This document shows positions 39,438 to 50,000 of a stretch of 64,000 nucleotides of DNA, in pieces; the stretch's first letter is position 1; each line of letters starts with the position of its first letter. The stretch lies in NCBI GenBank assembly GCA_964639885.1, contig CAZXEH010000003.1, positions 75,293 to 139,292 on the forward strand. The letters run 5' to 3'. Both the position numbers and the translations under genes were made by a program. The stretch comes from JAGNLA01 sp964639885 (GTDB taxonomy: Bacteria; Caldisericota; Caldisericia; JAAYUI01). A model generated the notes under the pieces. It did not search any database and was not told the origin of the DNA. It saw only the letters and a program-made list of their open reading frames with translations.

Positions 39438-40681
39438 TTTTTCACCTCAATCATCTTTGTGTCAGAATAGTAGTTGGTTCCTGCGCCCAGGATGTCCGAG
39501 ACAAACTTGAGCGGAACCATGGTTGTGCCGTTGCAGTAAATGCGCGGCGGAACTGCTGAAGGAAGCAACGTTTTCTTTCCATCAACGTATGCGTATTTGT
39601 CCCCGATTGTCATCGTGACAGTCTTGGGACTCGAGTATGTTATCGTAATTTTTTGTTTGGCGGCGTCCCAGGCAATTTTCCCTCCGAGTGGCTCGATAAC
39701 CTGCCGAACCGGAACCAGGGACCGTCCATTTTCGATTCTAACCGGGCAGGACAGCTTGAACTTCTCTCCGTTGACCTCATATGTATACCCGCCGACAGTG
39801 AACTTCAAAACGACCTGTTTTTTGGGGTTGGCGACATTCTTGATTGTGCGCTTGAGGTTTCCGTCATACGAGAAGATATAAAGGCTGCCGCCATCGGCAT
39901 TTGAACCAACGACAACCTCCGATGCGCCGATGTTGACTGTCAGCGTGACTGCTTCCGGAACAGTGGCAAACTGTTTGATCATGACACCAGATGCCGTAAA
40001 CGACTTTATGGAGTTCCCGTCGAGAACAAAGATTTTGTCTTCGTACTCGGAGGCATCGATTGCCTTTGGGTTGGAGAGCAAGCCCTTGCCAAATGATCCA
40101 GTTGGTTTTTTGTCGGTGTTGCTTGCGGTTTTGACCTGGTTGTCGTCCAGGATGAAAAGTTTTTTTGTGGTCGAGTAGTACGAAGCCGTCGGGTTGACGA
40201 GTCCCGTGACCTCTTTGCTAAGTTTTCCAAGGTCATCGATAATAACCACCTTTTTCAGGTTCCTGTCAACGATTGACAGCCAGTAGTCGTAGTCTGACCT
40301 CAGGTAACTGATGTCTACAGGATTTTTAAGCTGGCCTGAACCGCTGCCTGTCTGGGTGACTGGACGAATGTACTTGTAAGAGGTGTATGTTTCAAACTCG
40401 AACAGCTTTGAGGTGCCGTTGTTTGAAGAAACAAAGGCCACTTCGCCGGCACACCAGCAGACAGTAAGGTTTGTCATGCCTGAAATCTGAGAGTTGGCAA
40501 TGACCGTTGCCTGATAGTTATAGGTGCTGTCGAATTTGTGAACTTGCTGTGTGGCGGTGTTGAGCACGAAGATGTTGCCGCTGTGATCTGAACAGATTGA
40601 GATTGCTGATGTGATACCCCTAGAGGGTATATAGTGAAAGAGTAAGAGTATGGCTAGAACTATAGGTATCAGTTTTTTCAT
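39434..40681 (-). CDS. Secreted beta-propeller protein with copper-amine-oxidase-like stalk domain
   Basis: About 415 residues from ATG 40681 (GGAG five bases upstream); the frame opens 12 codons earlier. Signal peptide (about 1-22) is followed by propeller-like repeats (SICSDHSGNIFVLNTAT, KLFILDDNQVK, KIFVLDGNSIKSF) over 25-270. The C-terminal stalk domain has GRSLVPVRQVIEPLGGKI, AKQKITITY and GTTMVPLKFVSDILGA. Such domains are common on surface proteins of Gram-positive and deep-branching bacteria. Function unknown. Confidence 0.85.
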   Translation of the reverse strand: MKKLIPIVLAILLLFHYIPSRGITSAISICSDHSGNIFVLNTATQQVHKFDSTYNYQATVIANSQISGMTNLTVCWCAGEVAFVSSNNGTSKLFEFETYTSYKYIRPVTQTGSGSGQLKNPVDISYLRSDYDYWLSIVDRNLKKVVIIDDLGKLSKEVTGLVNPTASYYSTTKKLFILDDNQVKTASNTDKKPTGSFGKGLLSNPKAIDASEYEDKIFVLDGNSIKSFTASGVMIKQFATVPEAVTLTVNIGASEVVVGSNADGGSLYIFSYDGNLKRTIKNVANPKKQVVLKFTVGGYTYEVNGEKFKLSCPVRIENGRSLVPVRQVIEPLGGKIAWDAAKQKITITYSSPKTVTMTIGDKYAYVDGKKTLLPSAVPPRIYCNGTTMVPLKFVSDILGAGTNYYSDTKMIEVKK

Positions 40682-40758
40682 CGGACTCCATTCTATGGGT
40701 TTGAATATTTTTGTCAATGCCTTTTGTTTAAGATTTTCGCTAAACCCATTATAAACAA

Positions 40759-40788
40759 AAACCGCCCTCCGAGATAGAAGGGCGGTTT
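40759..40788 (-). terminator. Intrinsic terminator after the first surface-protein gene
   Basis: Inverted repeat AAACCGCCCT/AGGGCGGTTT with a 10-nt loop, followed on the minus strand by TTTTTG, 22 bp after the stop at 40811. Confidence 0.85.
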
Positions 40789-40810
40789 GAAGTTTTTGAT
40801 CAGCCTGTGA

Positions 40811-43800
40811 TCATTTCGGGTAGGTGAGTGTGATGACTTTTGTCTTTGCGTCGTACTGCACAGCTGCGCCAAGGTTTTCGGCAAACCATCTGAACGGAAG
40901 AAGAGTCTTTCCGCCAAGCGAGATCGGATAGATTGTGCCTTTGGTGTTGTACTTGACGTCCTTGCCGTCAACTTTCGCTGTCGGCTTGTTGAGCCAGAGT
41001 TCAAGAACCTTGGTTGGTCCATTTGGCGGTGTCTGGGTGAGTGTGACCTTTTTGGTCTTTGCATCATACGCAACTGCGCAGTCGAGGAGTTTTGCAACAT
41101 CCGAGATTGGCATGTAGGTTGTGCCATTGAGCGCTTTGAGTTTTGGATCTGTGAATTTGCTTGTCGGTGCAGTCTTGAACGGAGTTTGCTCTGCGCCATT
41201 GACTGTCCAGTTGGTTTTGTCGAGTGTGAGGACAATAACGGTTTTCTTCGGCTTTGCCTCGAAGGTGATGGTCTTGGTCGACTTGTTGCCGGCTTCGTCC
41301 GAGGCTTCGATGGTGATTGTGTTCTTTCCTTCAACCACTGTGTAGTCGAGGGTGAAGATGCCCTGGTCGCCTTCGTTGGATTCAAGGTTTGCTATGCTGC
41401 CGTTGATGTAAACGGTTGCTGTCTGTTCGGTCTTGACCTTGATTGTGGTTGCATCGTCCGGAGCAAAGACGTCGTTTGCAGTTGGTGCCACTACTTCGAT
41501 GTTTGGCGGGGTTGTGTCGAGGATGATGGTCTTTCTGACGATTGTTTCGTTGCAGGCCTGGTCGCGTCCGATAAATTCGACAACGTTTGCACCTTCCTTG
41601 AGATTAACGGTGTGCTTGAACTTGTAGGTGATCGAGCCTGAGTTGGCTGTCTCGTAGATTTCACCGGTGAGAAGCTGGGTTTCCTGTCCACCGAACCTGA
41701 TGAAGACTGAGTCGGTGACCTGGAACTTGGTGTTGTCTCCGTTGGTGAGCATTTCTGTAAATCCGCGCTCGCCTTCAACTGTGTAGGTTTTCTTGCTGAC
41801 CCTGATCGACTCTGACTTTGGCACGATGACATTGATTGGCGGTGAAATTGTGTCGAGATAGAGGTCAACTGTCTGATCTTCTTCAACTTTTCCACCAAAC
41901 TCAGCGTGCCACGTGATCTTGGCTCTCTGGGAACCTGGCATCATCCTTGCTTCGCCACCATAACTGACCGACTTATCAGGCTGGCAGTTCCACCAGAATG
42001 TGATCTTTGCTTCCGGGTTGAGGCATTCGAAACCGAGAATCGGTGGCTTGTTGAACCACTCGCCGCAGTTTGGCTTGTCCGGATCCTTGAAGTAAATCCA
42101 TGATTTGAGTGGTGATGGTTCGACTACGTATTCTTCCGAGGTGATCGGTTCGTCCTTGTCGGTTGAAACACTGAGGTTGTATGGACCGTGCTTGCGCGGG
42201 TTCTTGATGCCAGCGTCAACCTTGAATTCGACGATTGACCATTCGAACGGCTTGCAGTTTGAGTCTGTTGTGATTGTTACCTTCTGGCCAACGACAACGA
42301 CTTCAGTGACCGGCTTCATGCACACATAAACATTTTCTGGAGCAATCGTCGGTGGTACTGTTGTGCCTTCAGGGAAGACAACGTGAATCTTTTCGCCGAC
42401 TGAAAGTTCGCCACCGGCTGATGGTTGGTACTTGAATTTGTAGCCCGATGCAACCGATCCCTGATAGTCTGTGAGTTCGAGTTCGGAGATCAATGGCATT
42501 GACTTGATGATGTCGAAGTTTTCGAAGTTGTATTCCTTGCCGTCGTATGAGAACTTGAGGGTGTAGGTGCCTGGAACCGGATTTCTGATGCCGGCCTCTG
42601 TTTTAAACCTTATGCGGAGCGAACCTGAGATTTCTTCGGTTGCGGTAAACGTGATTGCATTGCCTGAGATTGCGATTGCACCAGTGTAGGCTTTGCCACC
42701 AACTTCAACGGTCTTGTTGTCAATCTTGGTTGGGAGAACTGTTGTTGCTGGGAAGACGACCGAGAATGTTGATCCGGCCTTGATCTTGAGGTCTGCCGGA
42801 AGGATTCCGACTGCTGTGTAAGCAGCTGTTGCCTTTTCGAAGTTTGGAACAACCTTGACTGAGGCAACGGCACCGATCCTGAAGTTTGCTGACTTGATGA
42901 AGTTCGGTTCCGATGAGGATGAGATTTCGACAGTGTTGTCGCCTGATGCTGACGGATTCCTGATTCCTGCAATTTCGAGGAACTGGATTGTTGCATCGCC
43001 AAGGTTTGAAATATCAGTTGGTACAACAAGTGTTATCTGATTGTAAGTTTCGTAGTTTGTGGCAATCTGTGGTGCGCTTGTAACGAATGAACCGTTGATC
43101 TTGATTGACTTTGCTGGGAACTTTTTTGGAAGTGTGAATGCTTTTGGAATCTTGATCATGATGGTTGAAGAGCCACCGTCAAGTGCTCCGCCCTCACCGG
43201 TCTTGAACTTGATCGATGCGTTTGTGACCTGGTCGTTGTCTGGCGGATCGAGGATGACGTTAACGTTTGTAATGTCTGAGCATGGGAGCATGAAAGCTTC
43301 TGATTCTACTGGTGTCGGTTCCGGGAGAGTGGCAATTGACAGCCTGTAGCGTCCCGGGGTTGCCGGAGCGATGAGGCCGGTGTTCTTCGAGGTGTTGATG
43401 TCGATTGAGTTGTAGCCTTTTCTCCAGGCTTCGATCTCAAGCGGAGTGTTGACCTGATATGAGCGCTCTTTGCAGTTGTTGATGAGGATTGGATATCCCT
43501 GGCATTCAGAGCATGGCGAGTAGCCGATTGAGGTTGAACGAATGATTGTCTTCATCCTTTCCATTCTCTGTGTCTGGTCGCGTGGGAGTGGTGGGAAAAC
43601 GGTTCCGAGCTGCCAGCATCCAAGACCTGACGGATCCTTTATGATTCTGACCCTGCCCTGTGTGGCATCACAGACGCTTGCCCAACCTGGTACCGAGTCC
43701 TTTGAGCATGCTGGGGTTTCGTCAAATTCGGTTGCGCCTTTTTCGTCTTTAACGGCGTAAACCTTTCCGAGTTCCTTTTCTTCCTGGTTCGTGTACTTCT

Positions 43801-44143
43801 TGAAGTAGTTTTCGTTCGGGATGAATCTGATGTTTTCCTTCTGTCCAGTAACCGGTGGAAGTCCATCGCAAATCTGCTTGACAAGTTCGGCGTTAGTTGC
43901 TGAAACCGCCTCGTCGATCGGGAACCATATTTTGAGCCAGTCGTGAATCTTGATGTTCACGTTGTATCTCATGTAAACCTTGAAGGCGGTAAGGGTGTTT
44001 GCCCTTGCAGCCGCAATTTTCGGCTTTGTCATATTCAGTTCGACGTGAACTGGACCCAAAGTTGCCATTGTCACCGGGATTGTTGTGAGGATCAACCCGG
44101 CAGTGAGGATAAGTGTGATTGTTGCGATAATTGTCTTCCTCAT
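40811..44143 (-). CDS. Large secreted surface protein, paralog 1, with C-terminal stalk domain
   Basis: About 1110 residues from ATG 44143 (AGGAG upstream). A signal peptide ends near MATLGP. A conserved N-terminal domain (about 30-300) has ARANTLTAFKVYMRYN, KIWFPIDE, KDPSGLGCW and a CSECQGYPI/INNC cysteine cluster, ending EAFMLPCSD. Three or four Ig-like strand-rich units with FPEGTTVPP-type turns follow. The conserved SWIYFKDPDKPNCGEWFNK segment comes next, then two Ig-like units with GRDQACNET and DEAGNKSTKT. A copper-amine-oxidase-N-like stalk domain is at the C-terminus (LPFRWFAENLGA). I do not recognise the N-terminal family. It lies apart from the five-paralog operon. Confidence 0.85.
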   Translation of the reverse strand: MRKTIIATITLILTAGLILTTIPVTMATLGPVHVELNMTKPKIAAARANTLTAFKVYMRYNVNIKIHDWLKIWFPIDEAVSATNAELVKQICDGLPPVTGQKENIRFIPNENYFKKYTNQEEKELGKVYAVKDEKGATEFDETPACSKDSVPGWASVCDATQGRVRIIKDPSGLGCWQLGTVFPPLPRDQTQRMERMKTIIRSTSIGYSPCSECQGYPILINNCKERSYQVNTPLEIEAWRKGYNSIDINTSKNTGLIAPATPGRYRLSIATLPEPTPVESEAFMLPCSDITNVNVILDPPDNDQVTNASIKFKTGEGGALDGGSSTIMIKIPKAFTLPKKFPAKSIKINGSFVTSAPQIATNYETYNQITLVVPTDISNLGDATIQFLEIAGIRNPSASGDNTVEISSSSEPNFIKSANFRIGAVASVKVVPNFEKATAAYTAVGILPADLKIKAGSTFSVVFPATTVLPTKIDNKTVEVGGKAYTGAIAISGNAITFTATEEISGSLRIRFKTEAGIRNPVPGTYTLKFSYDGKEYNFENFDIIKSMPLISELELTDYQGSVASGYKFKYQPSAGGELSVGEKIHVVFPEGTTVPPTIAPENVYVCMKPVTEVVVVGQKVTITTDSNCKPFEWSIVEFKVDAGIKNPRKHGPYNLSVSTDKDEPITSEEYVVEPSPLKSWIYFKDPDKPNCGEWFNKPPILGFECLNPEAKITFWWNCQPDKSVSYGGEARMMPGSQRAKITWHAEFGGKVEEDQTVDLYLDTISPPINVIVPKSESIRVSKKTYTVEGERGFTEMLTNGDNTKFQVTDSVFIRFGGQETQLLTGEIYETANSGSITYKFKHTVNLKEGANVVEFIGRDQACNETIVRKTIILDTTPPNIEVVAPTANDVFAPDDATTIKVKTEQTATVYINGSIANLESNEGDQGIFTLDYTVVEGKNTITIEASDEAGNKSTKTITFEAKPKKTVIVLTLDKTNWTVNGAEQTPFKTAPTSKFTDPKLKALNGTTYMPISDVAKLLDCAVAYDAKTKKVTLTQTPPNGPTKVLELWLNKPTAKVDGKDVKYNTKGTIYPISLGGKTLLPFRWFAENLGAAVQYDAKTKVITLTYPK

Positions 44144-44214
44144 CCGATTCTCCTTTCGACTTTCAACCAAAACTCCAACAAGTCTAGCAGTTTGGTATAT
44201 TCAAACAAATTAAA

Positions 44215-44239
44215 ATCTGCTGGTGTGATTTAAGCAGAT
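44215..44239. promoter_or_regulatory. Inverted repeat in the divergent intergenic region
   Basis: ATCTGCT (44215-44221), 11-bp spacer, AGCAGAT (44233-44239), between the divergently transcribed surface protein 1 and the lipoprotein gene. A candidate shared operator. The remainder of 44144-44346 shows no gene. Confidence 0.4.
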
Positions 44240-44298
44240 CAAACCAAAATTCCATTTAAGAAAGCCCTAAAACGTGTTAATTTAGGATTAAGTGAAGT

Positions 44299-44327
44299 TT
44301 GTTTGAACGCAGGTTTTTTTATATAAA
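44299..44327 (+). promoter_or_regulatory. Candidate promoter of the lipoprotein gene
   Basis: TTGTTT (44299-44304), 17-nt spacer, TATAAA (44322-44327); transcription would start near 44334, just before the GGAGG at 44337-44341. Confidence 0.4.
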
Positions 44328-44346
44328 CTACGTGGCGGAGGTTTTT

Positions 44347-45378
44347 ATGAGAATGAAAACTTTAGTGGCGATAGTATTGGTTTTGTCAACGATGGCAGCT
44401 TTCACATCCTGTGGCGAGGAGAAGCCTGAGGATTTTGCATACATTTCCGGAACGATCTATGAGAAAACGACAAAGGCACCGATTCCAGATGCAATCGTAA
44501 CTCTCGACGACCAGACGATGACTTCGACTTCAGATGGAAGATTCATTTTCTCGAAGCTGGAAAAGGGATCCACACATGTTCTTGAATGCAGTAAATTGCT
44601 TTACAAGGATTTTAAGTTGGAAAATCTTGTGGCTGTATATCCGGGAACAACCCAGGATATCGAACTTGAGATAGATTTACCGAATCCGCCAAAAACGGTG
44701 AATCTTGGACAACTGACAACAAAGAATCTCAAGTCATTCGATTACGTGCTCAGCTTTGGAACTTCACCCACACAGATTACGTATGAAATGAATGGAAGCT
44801 TCTCTGCGCCTAATTCCTACTCGCACAACATGAAGCAGTTCAGACAGCAGCAGGTTCAGGTTGGCCCAGATGATGCCAAAAAGGAGTCTCCACCAATAAA
44901 ACTCATCGAAATTGCTGGAAAACAGTGGATTGACGAAGGTAATGGTTATTCAGCTGTGCCTCCGGATAAGATCAGACAGGGATTCCGCGACATGTTCAGT
45001 ATGATTGAGAACAGGACTTCAATCATCAGTAAAGCTCTGGAAAAGGCTCAAAACGTTGAAGATGTTGGAGCCACTACAATTGGTGGAATTGCTTGCAACA
45101 GGTACCGTGGGCTCACCATTATCCAGCTTCAGAGACCACTTGATTCCGAGACTGGCAGAAAGATGGTCAATGATACCGTTCTGTGCGAGTTCAACATTGC
45201 CGTCGCCACCCAGGCTGGACTTGAAAACACACCCATCGATATCGACATCATGCTTTTCTACAAGGATTTGCAGAGCAGACCATATTCCCACATAACACTG
45301 AGCAACTGCAACTCGCCAATCATTATCAAACAACCGGAAGTCAAGAATCCATCAAGCCCGATCAAGGTTAATCCGTAA
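44347..45378 (+). CDS. Lipoprotein with carboxypeptidase-regulatory-like domain
   Basis: About 343 residues from ATG 44347, which has GGAGG five bases upstream. The lipobox is FTSC (about 18-21). Residues 30-95 form a CarboxypepD_reg-like beta sandwich (ISGTIYEKTTKAPIPDAIVT, then STSDGRFIFSKLEKG). The C-terminal part (about 105-340) is an extended beta-rich domain resembling LppX/LolA-type lipid-interacting lipoproteins in pattern only. It is the only plus-strand gene between 38635 and 59931 and ends at a shared terminator. Function unknown. Confidence 0.8.
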   Translation: MRMKTLVAIVLVLSTMAAFTSCGEEKPEDFAYISGTIYEKTTKAPIPDAIVTLDDQTMTSTSDGRFIFSKLEKGSTHVLECSKLLYKDFKLENLVAVYPGTTQDIELEIDLPNPPKTVNLGQLTTKNLKSFDYVLSFGTSPTQITYEMNGSFSAPNSYSHNMKQFRQQQVQVGPDDAKKESPPIKLIEIAGKQWIDEGNGYSAVPPDKIRQGFRDMFSMIENRTSIISKALEKAQNVEDVGATTIGGIACNRYRGLTIIQLQRPLDSETGRKMVNDTVLCEFNIAVATQAGLENTPIDIDIMLFYKDLQSRPYSHITLSNCNSPIIIKQPEVKNPSSPIKVNP

Positions 45379-45397
45379 TATTTACAGTATCGACAAC

Positions 45398-45421
45398 AAC
45401 CCCCGTTGAAAGACGGGGGTT
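45398..45421. terminator. Bidirectional terminator between lipoprotein gene and surface-protein operon
   Basis: AACCCCCGT/ACGGGGGTT with a 6-nt loop and T runs on both sides. On the minus strand the stop codon of the last surface-protein gene is at the edge of the hairpin. Confidence 0.88.
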
Positions 45422-47046
45422 TATTTTTCCGTTCGTTTCACAATTTCAATCTGGCCACAATCGTAGACAGTCTCGCCAGCTTTTATTTTTATAACGTATT
45501 TTCCGGCTGGCGGATTGATGATTTTGCATTTGTAGGAGATGTTAATTATTGTGAGGCTGTTGGTAGTGACTGATGATTTGAATGTCACTCCAGTGTTCCC
45601 GGCAATAACGGTGCCCTTGCAGTATTTCCCGTCGACGGTTATCGAATTTGCTTCAATCTTTTTTGGGATAAAAAAGCCGTTTGGCAGAAAGATTGTTATC
45701 TGGTCGCCACTTTTGATCGGTTTGTCCAGAGCTGCCCTGATGGTCAAGTCCAGGATTTCTTCTTCATAACAATTGGTTGCAATCGAGACTGATTCAAACT
45801 TTGGTGTAAATGGTTCCGATTTCACAAACTCGGGTTCAGAGGCGGTGCAGACTTCTATTTGAACAGGCTTTGTCGAATCCTTTACGGAAATCTTCGATGA
45901 GGGGAAGAAATCGATTGCAATCCTGCCCATGTTTTCAACGTCGACATTTGTTGTAAAAGTCAGCGTTTGCCAGTTGTTTTTGCTGGTCACCCTCATGATG
46001 TATTCAGCAGGCATTTTCCCGTTGACCAACACAGAACCCTTGGGCAATTCATTTGGGAGCTTTATGGCAGGGGGAAATCTCATGGATATTTGGCTGGTTC
46101 CACCGTCCAGAGCGCCACCCTCACCGGTTGCAAAACTGACTCGCAGCAAAGAATTAGGGTTTTCCAAAACATTGACTGTTGCAGTGGGGGTTGTTATTTT
46201 CGAGCACGGCAGGACAAAAGCTTCTGACTCAACCGGCTCCGGTTCAGGCTTGGTTGCCACCGCGACCCTGTATCTGCCGGGTGTGGCAGGTGCGATTATT
46301 CCGGTGCTGATTGTGCTGTTCCAGTCGATAGAGTTGTAGCCTTTTCGCCAGGCATCTACTGACAGGGAGGCGTACTCTTGATATGACCTTTCCAGACAAT
46401 TATTGACGATTATTGCATAACCCTGGCATTCTGCACAGGGAGTATAGCAAAACAGTGTGCTTCTCATAATCGCTTGTAATTTCTTGATCAAATCCGTTTG
46501 ATCAAGTGGCATTGAGGGCATGACAGTTCCAAGCATCCAGCAGCCCAGACCTGACGGATCTTTGATTACCCTGTACTTTTTCAATTCTTTGCCACAAGCA
46601 CTGCCCCAATCCGATATTTCCGAGACGTCGGGACAGGAAGCAAAATTGTAACCACCATTATCATTTTTACCTTCGTATATCTGTCTTACTTTCGACAATT
46701 CTGGATTATCAAACTTCTCGAAGTACTCATTATTTGGTATGAATCTGGGATTGTTGATCCTTTTGTCAATTACCGGCAAACCATCACATATCTCTCCGAG
46801 CACATCTTCAGGATTTTCTGAATTTGTGAATTCATCAATCGGAAACCAAATTTTGTACCAGTCAGTATATTTTATGTCTACGTTGTATCTGAAACTGATT
46901 TTGAAAGCGTTGACCGAGTTTGCTCTTGCATGGCTCATCTTTGGCTTGGTGAGATTCAGTTCAACTCTTACAGGACCAAGCGTGGCGTTCACGCTGCCTA
47001 TTGTAAATATCAGCACCAAGATTATCGAAAATGCTATCTTTCTCAA
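45421..47046 (-). CDS. Short secreted paralog 2 (no stalk domain)
   Basis: A 541-residue member of the surface-protein family. It has the signal peptide, the N-terminal domain (SARANS-type motif, KIWFPIDE, KDPSGLGCWMLGTV, PCAECQGYA, NNCLERS, EAFVLPCS) and only the first two or so Ig-like units. It stops about 540 residues in, before the SWIYFKDP segment, GERGFTE units and stalk present in the long paralogs. Start is TTG 47046, with GGGAG six bases upstream, overlapping the previous stop (TTGA). It is the last gene of the operon and ends at the hairpin. The family name is unknown. Confidence 0.85.
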   Translation of the reverse strand: MRKIAFSIILVLIFTIGSVNATLGPVRVELNLTKPKMSHARANSVNAFKISFRYNVDIKYTDWYKIWFPIDEFTNSENPEDVLGEICDGLPVIDKRINNPRFIPNNEYFEKFDNPELSKVRQIYEGKNDNGGYNFASCPDVSEISDWGSACGKELKKYRVIKDPSGLGCWMLGTVMPSMPLDQTDLIKKLQAIMRSTLFCYTPCAECQGYAIIVNNCLERSYQEYASLSVDAWRKGYNSIDWNSTISTGIIAPATPGRYRVAVATKPEPEPVESEAFVLPCSKITTPTATVNVLENPNSLLRVSFATGEGGALDGGTSQISMRFPPAIKLPNELPKGSVLVNGKMPAEYIMRVTSKNNWQTLTFTTNVDVENMGRIAIDFFPSSKISVKDSTKPVQIEVCTASEPEFVKSEPFTPKFESVSIATNCYEEEILDLTIRAALDKPIKSGDQITIFLPNGFFIPKKIEANSITVDGKYCKGTVIAGNTGVTFKSSVTTNSLTIINISYKCKIINPPAGKYVIKIKAGETVYDCGQIEIVKRTEK

Positions 47047-50000
47047 TTCACACTCCCTGGGTATGTGATTGTTATTCTACCGGTTTTAGAGTCGAATACC
47101 AGATCCGCACCAAAAACATCGCATGTGAATCTTAAAGGAACCATTGTGACTCCATTGATAATCACAGGGAAGAGCTTGCCGTTCTTGTCTAATTTGGTTT
47201 TCACGCCGTCGACCATTGCATAAGATTGATTATTCCACATCTGGACAACTTTGTTTTTGCCATCAAGCAGTTCTTTTGTAAGTGTTATTCTCTTGGTTTT
47301 CTGATCCCATTCTACCTTGACGCCGAAAATGTTTGCGAGGTTGCGGATTGGAATATAAGTGTTTCCGGCGAGTTCTTTCGGAAGATTTTTGGAAGTGGGA
47401 GGATTTGTAAATGGTACCTGCGGAATGCCGTCAACCGTCCATTCCTTGCTGTCAAGTGTAAGCACAATCTTCTTTTGTTTGGGATTAATCTTGAGCGCAA
47501 CTGTTTTTGTGCTAGTGTTGCCGACCTGATCGGTAGCAGTGAAGACCAGCTCTTCCAGGTAATGCTGTGGGGTGAATTCGGTAGTGTAAATGGAAACGTC
47601 TGATTCAGTCGTGGCTTCTTCTGTCAAATAGTCTTTATTTATTGTCACAAGACAGTTTGATTCGGTCTTGACCTTGATCTGGATTGGTTCGCCAATTGTA
47701 TAATTTTTGTTCACTCCCAGCTCTATCTCTGTCATTTGTGGAGGAACAGTATCGAGAATTATCGTTTTTGTGATATCTGTTTCATTGCACGCCTGGTCTC
47801 GGCCGATTATCTCGACTATGTTTTCACCCTCTTTGAGATCGACGGTCTTTTCAAATTCATACTTTATAGAACCCGAATCTTCAGTTTCATAAATTTCGCC
47901 TTCCAGAAGCTGGGTTTCCTCGCCGTTGATTCTTATGAAAACCGAGTCGACAACCTGATATTTCGTGTTGTCACCGTCCGTCAGCATCTCGGTGAAGCCT
48001 CGTTCGCCTTTGAGAGTGAATGATTTTTTGTTTGTTCTTGATGTAGCTGTCCTTGGTTGAAGCATCGTCAATGGAGGTGCAATGGTGTCAAGATCGAATT
48101 GGACTGTTTGCGGTTCTTCTTTAACCCCGTTGAATTCCGACTGCCAGGTGATATGAGCTCTTTGCTGACCTGGCATCATCCTTGCTTCACCACCATAAAT
48201 GACTTCCTTGTCCGGCTGGTTGTTGAACCAAAAAGTTATTTTTGCTTCAGGATTGAGGCAGTCAAAACCAAGGATTGACGGTTTGTTGAACCACCCGTCA
48301 CAATTTGGCTCCTCAGGGTCTTTGAAATAAATCAAGGATTTGAGCGGTGCAGGATCAAGATTCATTGGTTCGGACTCGCATTCTTCCCCTTGTGATGTCC
48401 TCAGCCTTAACACGTAATTATCCTTAACCCTTGGGTTTGTTACAGGACAAAGGATTTCGACTTTAACATAAGAAAATGCCCCAACATCATTAGCCAGAGT
48501 TATCGTCATTTCGTGGCCATCAACCTGAACCGATTTAGAATTGATGTTGTCCACTTTTGCGCAGTATTTGTTTTCGTTATCGTCAGATATCTTCGTGCCT
48601 TCGGGGAAAATGACGGTTATTGTATCGCTGGCTTTTAGGGGCTTCCTTGAAGATGGTTTCATCAAAAAAAACATCATCGTTTCAACGCCAGCCTGTGGAT
48701 GCTGCATCTCGAGCGAATCAATACTCAGCTTTGACTCGGTCAGCTCAAACTCTCCACAGCCAAAGGATTTGTCGCCAATCTTTATGATTATTTCGTGTTT
48801 GCCTTGATTGCCATTGATTATTTTACATTCTTTCGGAATGTAGACAGCCAGAAATTTAGAGATTGGTGATGTGGATTCAAATGACAGTGTTCTATCGTTA
48901 TCATTTGAAATCGTATATATTATCGCACCATTAGCGATTATTTTTCTGTAAGTGTTGATTTTCTGGAAAGCGAAATCTTTTGGAAACTCGATTGTGACAT
49001 TTGTTTTTTCTTTCCATGACAATTCTTCAGGGATTGGAAGCTTGATGTGGAAGTCGGTAATAATCAGCTCCTCAGGTTTTGTTAGCACTGTTGAGGGCTT
49101 GCCCGGCAGAGCATAGATTTCGGATTTGACGTAGTTGGGTTCAGATGATGTCGAAACCTTAATTTGTGGCGATGCAGAATAATCAACGCTAACCCCAAGA
49201 CTAGAATCGAAATCGACCCTGACGTTTCCGAAGTTCTCGATGTTTACCGGCGAACCAATAGTTATATCGGTCATTTCTTTGGAGGTCTTGAGTTCGAAGT
49301 GTTTTGAGACTTGCTTGCCGTTGACATAAATTTTTCCGGCAGTGATTGTCGAAGAAAATTTGAACTGCTTTGGGAATTTCAGTTTGATGGTTGAATCCCA
49401 GAAATCCAGCGCCCCACCCTCGCCAGTTTTGAAAAGAACTGAGAATGAGACTGGTTTTTTGGCTATTGGGTATGGATCAATTTTTACATCTGAAACATCA
49501 GAGCATGGCAAAACGAATGCTTCCGACTCGATGGGTTCGGGTTCAGGGGTTGTGGCGACAGCAACTCTGTAACGACCGGGAGTCATGGGCGAAATGATTC
49601 CTGTGTGCCTGGATGTGTTCAAATCAATAGGGTTGTAGCCTTTTCTCCAACCCTCAGCCGCACCCATATCAAACATTGTCAATGAACGTTCCTTGCATGT
49701 GTTTGTTACGATTGACGGCTGGCAATCACATGGTTGGTAGCCAATTGATACAGACATGGAAACCCTGTGAATCTTTTCAAAACGCTCTTTGAAGTCAATT
49801 GGCATTGATGGCATCACTGTTCCAAGCATCCAGCAGCCCAATCCTGAGGGGTCTTTGGCCATTAATGGATATTTGCCATTGTTATCGCAAGGATCACCCC
49901 AATTGGGAATGTTGGTTGTATCAGGTAAATCTATCAACTCTGTATCACCAGATGTGTTTTTGACAACATAGAGCTGTTTTAGTTTTTGAAGCTCCGGATT

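Noticed and set aside
44299..44347. Upstream in-frame start of the lipoprotein
   Set aside because: The added 16 residues precede a clean signal peptide, and the GGAGG is positioned for ATG 44347.
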